A stretch of DNA of 33,797 nucleotides from Bacteroidales bacterium. GTDB taxonomy: Bacteria > Bacteroidota > Bacteroidia > Bacteroidales > JAGONC01. Every line of letters begins with the position of its first letter. The first letter of the stretch is position 1. The DNA is taken from positions 1 to 33,797 of the forward strand of contig JAGLWB010000199.1 of the NCBI GenBank assembly GCA_023133655.1, in the 5' to 3' direction. The notes beneath the pieces are model-generated. The model was not told where the DNA came from, did no database searches, and was given only the letters and a program-made list of their open reading frames with translations. This document shows, in pieces, positions 1 through 9,957 of this stretch. The position numbers were made by a program, and so were the translations under genes.

Positions 1-7
1 GCGCGAC

Positions 8-28
8 GTTATTCGTTATTCGGATCCG
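8..28. repeat. Short heptamer array (cgttatt cgttatt cggatcc)
   Basis: Two exact 7-nt units plus a degenerate one at the left edge. It is the reverse complement of the cgaataa units at 27002-27015. Confidence 0.5.
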
Positions 29-68
29 CCTCAGGATCGTACAGTATGACTGATAATATTGACAACCA

Positions 69-1031
69 TCAGAACCATAGTCCAATACCTGCATCAAGAA
101 ATAAAGCAACAGTACAAAGCAACCCAAATACCAGGTTCAGCTGTGCTGTAGCACCATCAAGGGCAACAAAATCAAGTGGGCTCTTAGGGGTTTTCCTCGA
201 TAATGCTTTCGCCCAAAGTTTTAACGCTATTGGAAAAGAAAGTATCGTAATGAGGAATGTAAATGGTAATGCGGGAATCTCTCCGATGATAATTCTAGGT
301 AAAAAAACCAACCCAATAATAATAAAAAATGGGGCAAAAATCAACAAGGCATAATATACCAATGATTTTTTATCACCCAGTAAAGAGGCAATGGTAAAAA
401 TATTTTGTTTCTTATCACCTTCAATATCGCGCCAATTGTTTGCATGAAGGATAGCAATTACCAAGGTGGCCATGGGGACTGCCCAGATAACCGGGATCCA
501 GGAAAAAGTGCCTGACTGCACAAACCATGCACCCAGAGAACCCAGGATGCCAAAATTTAAAAATACCGAAAGGTCTCCTAGCGCATGATACTTTAACGTA
601 AGTTTACCTCCAACCGTATAAAAAACACCTACCAACACCCCCAAAATGCCAATAACAAGAAGAAGAGGGCCGGTTAGCCAGACAAGAATCAACCCAATAA
701 CAGTACCAACAGATAACAATAGAATAGCAGCTATCAATGCTTCCCGGGTTGATAAAATACCTTTAACTACGCCCCCACTTACGGGCGATGGAATAGTATC
801 AAGGCCTTTTTTAAAATCAGCAACATCATTCAGAAGATTAGCTCCCGAATGGAGGATAACCATCGCAAAAAAGGCAAGCAAAAACAATCCTGGTTTAAAC
901 GAATATCCACCATAAAAAACAGCCAGGAAAGTACCAAAGATCACAGGCATGGTTGAGGCCGGTAAAGCAAAAGGACGAATGGATATCATCCATTTCTTAA
1001 AAGTAGTCATCTTTTCATTCTTGTCATCCAT
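69..1031 (-). CDS. menA: UbiA-family prenyltransferase, probably 1,4-dihydroxy-2-naphthoate prenyltransferase
   Basis: 320 aa, multi-TM. Contains the UbiA Asp-rich motif NLLNDVADFKKG and the second motif NNWRDIEGDKK. Confidence 0.85.
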   Translation of the reverse strand: MDDKNEKMTTFKKWMISIRPFALPASTMPVIFGTFLAVFYGGYSFKPGLFLLAFFAMVILHSGANLLNDVADFKKGLDTIPSPVSGGVVKGILSTREALIAAILLLSVGTVIGLILVWLTGPLLLVIGILGVLVGVFYTVGGKLTLKYHALGDLSVFLNFGILGSLGAWFVQSGTFSWIPVIWAVPMATLVIAILHANNWRDIEGDKKQNIFTIASLLGDKKSLVYYALLIFAPFFIIIGLVFLPRIIIGEIPALPFTFLITILSFPIALKLWAKALSRKTPKSPLDFVALDGATAQLNLVFGLLCTVALFLDAGIGLWF

Positions 1032-1233
1032 AATTATTTATCTTTTCTATTTTAACTTCTAATTACAAAAAAAACAAAAGTACAATATTATTAATTTCTG
1101 CAAACTGATAAATAACCCAAAAAATAAAACCATCATTTTTCAGAATAAGTTTTATTTTTGACAAAGAATTGCGCGCTTCTCATAAATATACTATTTTGTT
1201 TTTCAAAGCGTTTCATCAATAAACCTGAAGAAA

Positions 1234-2736
1234 TTGAACGTATATACGCAAAAAAAACGATGGAAATTAAGCCTTTTCGCGACAGCAGCTTTTATTGTAG
1301 CTGGCTCGCTCTGGTATTCCAATATTTTGGTCAGAAAGATTGCGGCAGAGCAACGGCAGAATATCAGGATCTGGGCTGATGCCATTCAAAGCAGAGCTGC
1401 TCTTGTTAAGCATACTGAAGATTTTTTTGAAACATTGAAGGATGAAGAAAGAAAAAGGGTTGAGCTGCTTGCTGAAGCAACAAAAAGACTTATTTATGCT
1501 GAGGATGATGAAGAATTGACATTTTACTCTGAGATCATTTCCGGGAACACAACAATCCCTGTTATACAAACAGATATTTATGGCAACATCAAGGGTGTGA
1601 ATAATATTGATCTTGATACGGCTGTCGTTAAAGTCCTGGAAGGTGAACTCAGGCAAGAATTTACCGTTTACGAGCCTGTAAAAGTAAGTGCATATGGAAA
1701 TATCAGTTATATATATTACAAAAATTCACATACCTATACTCAGTTACGCAATTACCTGGAACACCTGATTGAGTCATTTTTCTCAGAGGTTGTCTTGAAT
1801 GCAGCCTCTGTTCCCGTTATCATTACCGACAGCACAAAAAATAATGTCATTGAATACGGAAATATCGATTCTGCCAGGATCCAGAATCCGGTTTTTGTTC
1901 AAAATACAATTGTCGAAATGGCCGGGCAAAATGACCCGATCATTATTGATCTGGCCGAACAAGGAACAAGATACATCTTCTATAAAGATTCATACTTGCT
2001 AACCCAACTTCGTTATTATCCCATCATACAATTCAGCATTATCGGCCTGTTTCTCTTTATTACTTATCTTTTATTCAATACTGCCAGAAAGTCAGAACAA
2101 AACCAGGTATGGGTTGGGATGTCGAAAGAGACAGCCCATCAACTTGGCACACCACTGTCATCAATTATGGCATGGATAGAGTTGTTAAAACTTAAGCAAC
2201 TTGATAATAAAATCGTTCAGGAAATAGAAAATGATGTAAATAGGCTACAGATCATCAGCGAGCGATTTTCAAAAATTGGATCGATCCCAAAACTTGTTCC
2301 TGAAAATATTATTGCTATCCTTTACGACTCGACTGAATACTTGAAAACACGTACATCAAAAAAAATCACCTACCGTATCAATCATCCAAAAGACCATAAC
2401 ATCACGGCTCCGATTAACTTGCACCTGTTTGAATGGGTTATTGAAAACCTGTGTAAAAACGCCATTGATGCCATGGGGAGTATGGGTGTTATTGATATCA
2501 ATATCACCGAAGATCTAAAAAAAGTCTTTGTTGATATTTCAGATACAGGTAAAGGCGTTTCCAGGTCCAACCAAAAAACTATTTTCAATCCCGGAGTAAC
2601 AAGCAAGAGAAGAGGATGGGGGCTGGGATTGTCTCTTTCAAAACGAATCATTAAAGATTATCACAAAGGAAAAATATTTGTTAAATCTTCGGTTATTGAC
2701 AAGGGAACAACCTTCAGGATTGTTCTCAATAAATAA
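1234..2736 (+). CDS. Membrane sensor histidine kinase
   Basis: N-terminal TM, periplasmic region, second TM, H-box-like KETAHQLGTPLSS, N-box ENLCKNAIDAM, G-boxes DTGKGV and GWGLGLSLSKRI. The track start is TTG, so the exact start is uncertain. Confidence 0.85.
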   Translation: MNVYTQKKRWKLSLFATAAFIVAGSLWYSNILVRKIAAEQRQNIRIWADAIQSRAALVKHTEDFFETLKDEERKRVELLAEATKRLIYAEDDEELTFYSEIISGNTTIPVIQTDIYGNIKGVNNIDLDTAVVKVLEGELRQEFTVYEPVKVSAYGNISYIYYKNSHTYTQLRNYLEHLIESFFSEVVLNAASVPVIITDSTKNNVIEYGNIDSARIQNPVFVQNTIVEMAGQNDPIIIDLAEQGTRYIFYKDSYLLTQLRYYPIIQFSIIGLFLFITYLLFNTARKSEQNQVWVGMSKETAHQLGTPLSSIMAWIELLKLKQLDNKIVQEIENDVNRLQIISERFSKIGSIPKLVPENIIAILYDSTEYLKTRTSKKITYRINHPKDHNITAPINLHLFEWVIENLCKNAIDAMGSMGVIDINITEDLKKVFVDISDTGKGVSRSNQKTIFNPGVTSKRRGWGLGLSLSKRIIKDYHKGKIFVKSSVIDKGTTFRIVLNK

Positions 2737-2753
2737 CCAATATCGACCATCTT

Positions 2754-3872
2754 ATGGCTGGTATATATATTCATATCCCCTTCTGTAAGCAAAAATGTCA
2801 CTACTGTAATTTCTTTTCACAGGCTTCAACTAAACATAAGCAAGCTTTTATTTTAGCCCTACTGACAGAAATTGAACTTCAGAAAGACTACCTCAACGGA
2901 GAAGAAATAAAAACAATTTATTTGGGGGGGGGTACCCCCTCATTGCTTTCAGACAAGGAAATAAAATTGATCTTCAAAAAAATAAGCAACTTTTTTGAAA
3001 TATCCACTGCGGTTGAAATTACCCTTGAAGCAAATCCGGACGACCTCAACAAGGAGTATCTTTCAAAACTTAAAGGAACAAAAGTAAATCGATTAAGTAT
3101 TGGGATTCAATCATTTCATGATGATGACCTACAATACCTCAACAGGGCTCACCGGGGACAGCAAGCTCTAAATTCGATACAGGAAGCCCGGTTAGTTTTT
3201 GAGAACCTGAGCATTGATCTCATTTACGGCATCCCGACACTCAACCATAAAAAATGGATCGAAAACCTTAATACCGTTTATCAATTAAATATCCCTCATG
3301 TTTCTGCATATGCATTGACTGTAGAACCTAAAACAGCACTTGCTTTTTTTATAAAAAAGGGGAAATATGCCACGGTGAAAGACCAGTCTGTTATTGATCA
3401 TTTCCATATACTTTGTGATGTAATGGAAAGTTATGATTACGAACATTATGAAATATCTAACTTTTCAAAAAAGAAATATCATTCGCTTCATAACACAAGC
3501 TATTGGTCGGGCAGTAAATACCTGGGGCTTGGCCCATCAGCCCATTCTTTCAATGGCGTGTCGCGGCAATGGAATATTGCTAATATATCTCAGTATATCG
3601 AAAGCCTCCAACACCAAAATATTCCATTTACCAGGGAAATATTATCGAAGCAACAGAAATACAACGAATATGTGATGACCTCACTCCGTACCATTAGGGG
3701 AACTGACGCTAACTATATATTACAAGAATTTGGCAATGACCTCTATGATCATTTCCTGAAGGAAGTAGCTGTTTTTCTAAATGATAAAAAAATCAACCGG
3801 GCCGTTTCAACGTTTACATTAACCCGTGAGGGAAAACTTTTTGCTGACCGGATAACAGCAAGTCTTTTCTAA
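2754..3872 (+). CDS. hemW: Radical SAM family heme chaperone HemW (coproporphyrinogen III oxidase-like)
   Basis: CKQKCHYCNF (CxxxCxxC) at the N-terminus, YLGGGTPSLL, RLSIGIQSF, LDLIYGIP-like motif, HemN C-terminal domain. 17 nt downstream of the kinase. Confidence 0.88.
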   Translation: MAGIYIHIPFCKQKCHYCNFFSQASTKHKQAFILALLTEIELQKDYLNGEEIKTIYLGGGTPSLLSDKEIKLIFKKISNFFEISTAVEITLEANPDDLNKEYLSKLKGTKVNRLSIGIQSFHDDDLQYLNRAHRGQQALNSIQEARLVFENLSIDLIYGIPTLNHKKWIENLNTVYQLNIPHVSAYALTVEPKTALAFFIKKGKYATVKDQSVIDHFHILCDVMESYDYEHYEISNFSKKKYHSLHNTSYWSGSKYLGLGPSAHSFNGVSRQWNIANISQYIESLQHQNIPFTREILSKQQKYNEYVMTSLRTIRGTDANYILQEFGNDLYDHFLKEVAVFLNDKKINRAVSTFTLTREGKLFADRITASLF

Positions 3873-3879
3873 TAAACTG

Positions 3880-4974
3880 CTATAAGCCTATTTTCAAATA
3901 TACCGGTTGGTGATCCGAAAACTTAAATTCCGTTTGAATGGTATTCACTTCAATTATGTCAACATTTGGGGAGACAATAAAATAATCAATGATGGTGGTT
4001 TTAGTTTTGCCTTTATAGTATGATGTTGACACGTCTCTGTTTGTGGGGGTTGTTGAATCATATGCCCATTTCCATCCCTCCGGGAAAAAATCCTTTTCAG
4101 TAACCGGAGGTATTATTTTCATGACATCGCCGGTTGTAATCTGCACGGGATTAAAACCGGATGGATTTATATTCCAGTCACCTCCCGAGATAACATAATT
4201 ACCCTTTTGATATTCATCCAGCATACATTTTTTTAGCATCTCCATCTGAACTCTTTTTGCAGCGCCACTTTCATCATACGCAGAATTATGTGTATTTATA
4301 ATCACCAGATCCTTATCGCCTACCTTATAGCGTGAAAGAATATAACACCGGCTAAAAAAAAATAGTCTTTTCGGCCAAGCTGCATCCGGGGGAAAGCTGT
4401 AACGAAAAGCTTCCGTTGAATGGTATAGACTAAACACCACCATCCCGCTTTCAACCCGGCCCATAGGAGCATACACGGGAACCGGCACATACCAAACATC
4501 GTAATTTTTTGCGAAGGTGGTATTATAATTGCCCAGTAACCTGGAAATATGTTCAACCTGATTGGTAAAATAACCTCTTTTCGAAAAAACATCTACTTCC
4601 TGTAACAGCACAAAATCAACAGGTTCAATTCTTTCAAGGGTGTTCAAAATACCAGCCATGTATAATTCGGCAGTGTTGGGGTCAGGCCTGACCGTTTTTC
4701 CTCCTTCATAAAAAAAATCCATCTCTTTCCCAAGGCCGGCATAACCAATGTTCCATGTGATTAACAACAGGGTATTCTTTTCAATATTATTTAACCGGTT
4801 AACACCTGTTTCATATAATTTTTCGCAATTTGCCGGCTTATAAAACAAAATCTGGTTTATAATAATCAGGCCAAGAAGGGCCAAAAGAACAAATGCTACT
4901 AACCCTACAACAATCTTATATACTATTTGAAAGATGCTTCGCATATATTCTAACGACTCATGAACCCTTGCCAA
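3880..4974 (-). CDS. Endonuclease/exonuclease/phosphatase family protein
   Basis: N-terminal TM, then TWNIGYAGLG, FVLLQEVD, NTHNSA, SGGDWNINPSG and SDHQPVYLKI, the EEP fold motifs. Confidence 0.82.
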   Translation of the reverse strand: MARVHESLEYMRSIFQIVYKIVVGLVAFVLLALLGLIIINQILFYKPANCEKLYETGVNRLNNIEKNTLLLITWNIGYAGLGKEMDFFYEGGKTVRPDPNTAELYMAGILNTLERIEPVDFVLLQEVDVFSKRGYFTNQVEHISRLLGNYNTTFAKNYDVWYVPVPVYAPMGRVESGMVVFSLYHSTEAFRYSFPPDAAWPKRLFFFSRCYILSRYKVGDKDLVIINTHNSAYDESGAAKRVQMEMLKKCMLDEYQKGNYVISGGDWNINPSGFNPVQITTGDVMKIIPPVTEKDFFPEGWKWAYDSTTPTNRDVSTSYYKGKTKTTIIDYFIVSPNVDIIEVNTIQTEFKFSDHQPVYLKIGL

Positions 4975-5107
4975 TATATTATAATTTCATACAACCCGAT
5001 ATGCCTTATTTTACGCAAATATACACATACTGTATAAAAAAAATCGTACGAATAATTGCCATAATCACTAAAAAATATTTTTTTCAAAGGAAATATTTTA
5101 TTTGTTG

Positions 5108-5115
5108 TATTTTTG
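5108..5115 (+). promoter_or_regulatory. Possible Bacteroidota -7 box (TATTTTTG) upstream of the GH3 gene
   Basis: Exact match to TAnnTTTG, 23 nt upstream of the track start at 5138. No convincing -33 TTTG at the expected distance. Confidence 0.35.
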
Positions 5116-5137
5116 TTAAAACTATAACTTCTACCTT

Positions 5138-6682
5138 ATGCCGTTGATGGGTGTCATCATAAAAAAAGCTATTGAATTCAGGAGTAAAATTCCAAAAGAC
5201 ATCAAGAGAGTTGATGGTTTTAGTGCCCAAACCAAAGTTCTTCGAAAATTGCTACGGAAAGCACAGTTTACCTATTTTGGAGAACATTATAACTTTTTTG
5301 ATCTTCTGAAGCAAGATGATCTTATCAAAACATTTAAAGAAAACGTTCCTATTCATGATTATAACGCCATTTTTTCAAATTGGTGGTATCGGTCATTAAA
5401 TGGCGAAGCCTATATAACCTGGCCGGGGAGGATTAAGTATTTTGCTTTGAGCTCAGGAACATCAGAAGCCTCCAGTAAATACATCCCGGTAACAAGTGAT
5501 ATGTTACGGGCAATAAAGAAAATCAGTATACGCCAACTTTTGTCAATGGTCAATTACGATTTCCCGCCCAATTTTTTTGATAAGGGAGTGCTGATGCTTG
5601 GAGGAAGTACACACCTGCATTATAACGGCACATATTACGAAGGGGATCTTTCAGGAATTTCAGCCAGTAATATTCCATTTTGGTTTCAGCATTTTTATAA
5701 ACCGGGAAAACGAATATCAAAAGAACGGGATTGGACAACTAAACTGGATGAGATAGTTAAATCAGCACCCAACTGGGATATTGGGATTATTGTTGGCGTA
5801 CCTGCCTGGTTACAGATCCTGTTAAAAAAAATTATTGATCATCATCATTTAAACACCATACATGATATATGGCCTAACCTTTCTATTTACGTTCACGGAG
5901 GGGTTTCTTTTGATCCATACGTTAATAGTTTCGAAAAGCTTTTAGCGCACCCACTTACATATATGGAAACCTACCTGGCATCCGAAGGATTCATTGCCTA
6001 TCAAAGTCGCCCTAACACCCATTCGATGGAATTGGTCCTGGACAATGGTATATTCTATGAATTTGTTCCTTTTAATGAGGAAAACTTCGATAATGAAGGT
6101 AATATTTTGGCCACTCCTTCAACGCTGACTATTGATGAAGTTAAAGAGCATGAAGAATATGCTTTATTGTTATCGACCAATGCCGGAGCCTGGCGATACC
6201 TTATCGGTGATACGATCAAATTTACATCTATCGACCTAAAAGAAATTGTGATTACAGGCAGAACAAAACATTTTCTGAATCTATGTGGTGAACATTTATC
6301 GCAGGAAAACATGAACCGTGCTATCAAAATGCTTGAAGATAATTTCAATATTGGGATTGATGAATTTTCTGTTACCGGAATCAAGTATGGTTCTATGTTT
6401 GCACATAAATGGTATCTTGGAACAAATGACCCCATTAATCCCAAGGTAGCAAGAAATAAGATTGACGAATACCTGAAAGTTCTTAATGATGACTATCGTG
6501 TAGAGCGAATAGCAGCTATTAAGGATGTGATCGTTGAAATTTATCCGGCAGATGTATTTTATGATTGGATGAAACTTTGTGGAAAAGAAGGAGGACAAAA
6601 TAAATTTCCCAGGATTCTAAAAAATGAACCATTGAAAAAATGGGAAGAGTATCTCAGCAACTTACAAGATCAAGGTAATTAA
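5138..6682 (+). CDS. GH3 auxin-responsive promoter family protein (ANL-type acyl-adenylating enzyme)
   Basis: Whole-length resemblance to bacterial GH3 proteins: YFALSSGTSEASSKYIPVT, YLASEGFIAYQ, YRYLIGDT-like (WRYLIGDTIKFT), GRTKHFLNLCGEHLS. Confidence 0.85.
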   Translation: MPLMGVIIKKAIEFRSKIPKDIKRVDGFSAQTKVLRKLLRKAQFTYFGEHYNFFDLLKQDDLIKTFKENVPIHDYNAIFSNWWYRSLNGEAYITWPGRIKYFALSSGTSEASSKYIPVTSDMLRAIKKISIRQLLSMVNYDFPPNFFDKGVLMLGGSTHLHYNGTYYEGDLSGISASNIPFWFQHFYKPGKRISKERDWTTKLDEIVKSAPNWDIGIIVGVPAWLQILLKKIIDHHHLNTIHDIWPNLSIYVHGGVSFDPYVNSFEKLLAHPLTYMETYLASEGFIAYQSRPNTHSMELVLDNGIFYEFVPFNEENFDNEGNILATPSTLTIDEVKEHEEYALLLSTNAGAWRYLIGDTIKFTSIDLKEIVITGRTKHFLNLCGEHLSQENMNRAIKMLEDNFNIGIDEFSVTGIKYGSMFAHKWYLGTNDPINPKVARNKIDEYLKVLNDDYRVERIAAIKDVIVEIYPADVFYDWMKLCGKEGGQNKFPRILKNEPLKKWEEYLSNLQDQGN

Positions 6683-6686
6683 AATT

Positions 6687-7331
6687 ATGGTAGCTGTTTT
6701 TTTTGAAGGTATTGTACTTGGGTTGATTGTTTCGATAACTGTTGGGCCTGCATTTTTTGCGATTATTCAAACAGGCGTTCAACGAGGATTCTACCAGGGG
6801 TTTTTTATGGCTCTGGGGATCTCGTTAAGTGATATCACCCTGATTGCTATTTGTTATCTGGGAGCTTCATTTATTTTCGATAACCCCGAAAATAAATTAT
6901 ACATTGGTTTAATTGGTGGTATTGTTCTCTTAAGCTTCGGTTTTTTTACTTTCACCCGAAAGCCTGAAATTCTGTTAAGAAGAAGCAGTAAATACAAAAC
7001 CCCCACGAAAAGGCCCGGCCCATTAACCTATTTTTTCAAGGGTTACTTTTTAAATGTGATAAACCCTTTTTTATTTCTTTTCTGGCTTACAGCTATGGGA
7101 TGGGTATCATCAAAAGCTGAAGAAGGAAAGCTACTGCAATATGCATTGTCTTTTTTTGCAGGCACCATTGGAACAGTTTTCCTTATCGATTTATTAAAAT
7201 CATTCATTGGCAACAAAATCAAAAAATACTTGCGACCCAGAACCATGCTTTGGCTTAACCGGGTTGTTGGCATTCTATTAATTAGCTCAGGCGTAATATT
7301 GATTGTCAAGACTATGGTTACCTGGTTTTAG
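6687..7331 (+). CDS. LysE/RhtB-family amino-acid exporter
   Basis: 214 aa, about 6 TM. N-terminal GLIVSITVGPAFFAIIQTGVQRGFYQGF and the NPFLFLFWL motif. 4 nt after the GH3 stop. Confidence 0.85.
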   Translation: MVAVFFEGIVLGLIVSITVGPAFFAIIQTGVQRGFYQGFFMALGISLSDITLIAICYLGASFIFDNPENKLYIGLIGGIVLLSFGFFTFTRKPEILLRRSSKYKTPTKRPGPLTYFFKGYFLNVINPFLFLFWLTAMGWVSSKAEEGKLLQYALSFFAGTIGTVFLIDLLKSFIGNKIKKYLRPRTMLWLNRVVGILLISSGVILIVKTMVTWF

Positions 7332-7375
7332 TTTTAACCTGATTAATTCATAAACTTTATGTGAAAAGCTATCAA

Positions 7376-7437
7376 TAGCCCCGCCTTTCAAGGCGGGGAT
7401 TAAAAAGCAAATAACACAGCCCTAAAGGACGGGGCTA
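7376..7437. repeat. REP/MITE-like palindromic element
   Basis: Hairpin ccccgcctt-tc-aaggcgggg, then an imperfect hairpin agccctaaaggacggggct, bracketed by complementary outer ends TAGCCCCG (7376-7383) and CGGGGCTA (7430-7437). Confidence 0.6.
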
Positions 7438-7508
7438 GTGAAATTCTATTAATCAACAATTTGTGCATAATTCAAGTTAAAAAGATTTTTAAAATTAATT
7501 CGGATATT

Positions 7509-8054
7509 ATGAAAGAACAATTAAGAAAGGGCTGGTGGTTTTTGACCATCAAGGGCATTTTATTTATTCTGTTTGGTTTGACAGCTTTACTTTATCCCGG
7601 GGAAGTTATTACCACCATTGTATTATATTTAGGATTGATCATCTTTGTTGAGGGCATTCTTTTTATCATCGGGGCTATTTATAATAAAAAACGACAAAAA
7701 GCCTGGGAGCTTTGGATGTTGGAAGGAATTATGGATGCTATTATCGGGCTGCTTTTTATGATTTACCCAGGTCTTACAATGAAAATTTTTATTATTATTA
7801 TCGGAATCTGGGCCATAATGCTTGGTGTGTACCAAATAATAACTTACTTTACAGTGGAAGCACATCCCGGCAACAAATTTTTTTACCTTATAAACGGGTT
7901 ATTAGCTCTTCTGATGGGGGTTTTTATGATATCAAATCCTTTTGAAGGCGGAAAATTTATAACTGTTACTGTAGGTATATTTTCATTGATTTTTGGGGTC
8001 ATGCTTACAGTTACATCAATAAAAATGAGAGAGACTGTAAAAAAAAAAGGTTGA
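7509..8054 (+). CDS. HdeD/DUF308-family membrane protein
   Basis: About 6 TM. Internally repeated WWLMEGI/LYPG-type motifs (LFGLTALLYPGEVI, IGLLFMIYPGLTM, MGVFMISNPFEGG). ATG at 7509 is preferred over the upstream track start at 7461. Confidence 0.75.
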   Translation: MKEQLRKGWWFLTIKGILFILFGLTALLYPGEVITTIVLYLGLIIFVEGILFIIGAIYNKKRQKAWELWMLEGIMDAIIGLLFMIYPGLTMKIFIIIIGIWAIMLGVYQIITYFTVEAHPGNKFFYLINGLLALLMGVFMISNPFEGGKFITVTVGIFSLIFGVMLTVTSIKMRETVKKKG

Positions 8055-8083
8055 ATAGAAGCTTCGAAGCAGTATTCCCTTAA

Positions 8084-9847
8084 TTATGGCAATGTCTTAT
8101 CGAGTATCTGCATATCTTTTATATTAAGCTGGAGTGTAATATTCCCGTTCCACTCGTTTTCTTCAATATGATAGCAAATATTAAAAGGAAAGTCTTCATC
8201 AATAAAACTTATAAAATCCCCCTGTTGGAAAGCAATGGCCGGATAGAAAAAACTCCTTATCTGTGGTTGGGCTACTGTTAATTTAAGATGGTTCTTACCT
8301 ACTATCCTCCCATACCCTGTATCAGCAACACCCTCAGTAAGGAAAACCGGTTTCATATTGCCCGGGCCGAATGGGGCGAACTGCCTTAAAATCCGATAAA
8401 ACTTCGGAGTAATTTCGTTCAGGTTAATTTTTAGATCAATTTCAATCTCCGGTGTTAACAATTCCTCAGAAATAGTTGACATCACATATTCTTCAAACCT
8501 GATCATGAATTTTTCAAGGTTTTCTTCTTTAAGTGATAGCCCTGCAGCATATTTATGTCCTCCAAAATGCTCTAACAGATCATTACAGGCGTCAATAGCA
8601 TCGTAGATATCATAATCTTTAACCGATCGGGCTGATCCGGTAATTAAACCATTAGCTTTTGTTAACACAATAGTTGGTCTGTAATATACTTCCGTTAATC
8701 TGGAAGCAACAATACCAACAACCCCCTGATGCCATGATGGGTCATACACAACGGTAGTTGTTTTCTTGATTAGTTTTTCATCGTTAGCAATAAACTCAAG
8801 TGCCTGTTGAGTGGCCAGTGCATCAAGGTGCCTTCTTTCGGTATTAAACAGGTCAATCTGATCGGCTAATTCTGTGGCATACGACATATTTTCGCTGATC
8901 AATAATTGAACAGAATTTCTTCCACTTTCAATTCTTCCGGCTGCATTGATTCTTGGGCCAATTAAAAAAACAAGATCGGTAATACTTAGTTCCCGGTTAA
9001 AGAAAAAGACATTGGGATTGTCAGAATCAACATTTCGAACAACATTGCTATGCTTTAAAATAGCTTCAAAGGCAGGCCTGGGTTCTGAATTTATTAATTT
9101 CAGCCCATGGTACGCTAATGTCCTGTTTTCGCCTGTAATAGGAACAATGTCAGCCGCAATGCTAACCACAACAAAATCGAGGTATTTTTCCAGGTTTTCA
9201 AAGGGGAGATTTTTTTTGGCAGAATATGCCTGAATCAGTTTAAACCCCACACCACATCCTGATAACTCTTTATACGGGTAATTGCAATCATCCCGTTTGG
9301 GGTCTAAAACTGCACTGGCAAGAGGTAAATTATCTCCTGGACGATGATGGTCACAAATGATAAAATCAACATTATGTGTTTTTGCATAAGCGACTTTCTC
9401 AACCGCTTTAATCCCACAATCAAGGGCAATAATCAGTTTGAAATTGTTCTGATCAGCATAATCTATACCTTGATAAGAGATCCCATAACCCTCTGAATAG
9501 CGATCAGGGATATAAAAATCAATTTGAGAACTGAACTGCTTTAAAAAAGTATAAACCAGTGAAACAGCAGTAGTACCGTCCACGTCATAATCACCATAGA
9601 TAAGGATTTTTTCATTGTTATTTATCGCTTGCTCAATACGGGCAACGGCTTTGTCCATATCTTTCATCAAAAACGGATCATGGAGAGAAGCAAGGACTGG
9701 CCTGAAAAATGCTCTTGCTTCATCAAAATTATAGATACCGCGTTGAACGAGCATATTTGCAATATTATTATTCACCCCAAGCCTTTCAGCCAGGTGGTTA
9801 ACCCGTTCATAATCACCCGGTTTCTTTAACTCCCACCGTTTCTCCAT
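8084..9847 (-). CDS. recJ: Single-stranded-DNA-specific exonuclease RecJ
   Basis: YGDYDVDGTTAVSL, DCGIKA, CDHHRPG, GPRINAAGRIESGR, GHKYAAGLSL: DHH/DHHA1 motifs. Confidence 0.95.
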   Translation of the reverse strand: MEKRWELKKPGDYERVNHLAERLGVNNNIANMLVQRGIYNFDEARAFFRPVLASLHDPFLMKDMDKAVARIEQAINNNEKILIYGDYDVDGTTAVSLVYTFLKQFSSQIDFYIPDRYSEGYGISYQGIDYADQNNFKLIIALDCGIKAVEKVAYAKTHNVDFIICDHHRPGDNLPLASAVLDPKRDDCNYPYKELSGCGVGFKLIQAYSAKKNLPFENLEKYLDFVVVSIAADIVPITGENRTLAYHGLKLINSEPRPAFEAILKHSNVVRNVDSDNPNVFFFNRELSITDLVFLIGPRINAAGRIESGRNSVQLLISENMSYATELADQIDLFNTERRHLDALATQQALEFIANDEKLIKKTTTVVYDPSWHQGVVGIVASRLTEVYYRPTIVLTKANGLITGSARSVKDYDIYDAIDACNDLLEHFGGHKYAAGLSLKEENLEKFMIRFEEYVMSTISEELLTPEIEIDLKINLNEITPKFYRILRQFAPFGPGNMKPVFLTEGVADTGYGRIVGKNHLKLTVAQPQIRSFFYPAIAFQQGDFISFIDEDFPFNICYHIEENEWNGNITLQLNIKDMQILDKTLP

Positions 9848-9957
9848 GGTTTGGTTTTTTGTATCTGTAAACTTACTGATTAATTTTTATATCCGAAAAA
9901 AAATCAACATGTTTTTGATATTAATCGGGAAAAAATGAATTTGTTACCCTTTTTTGT

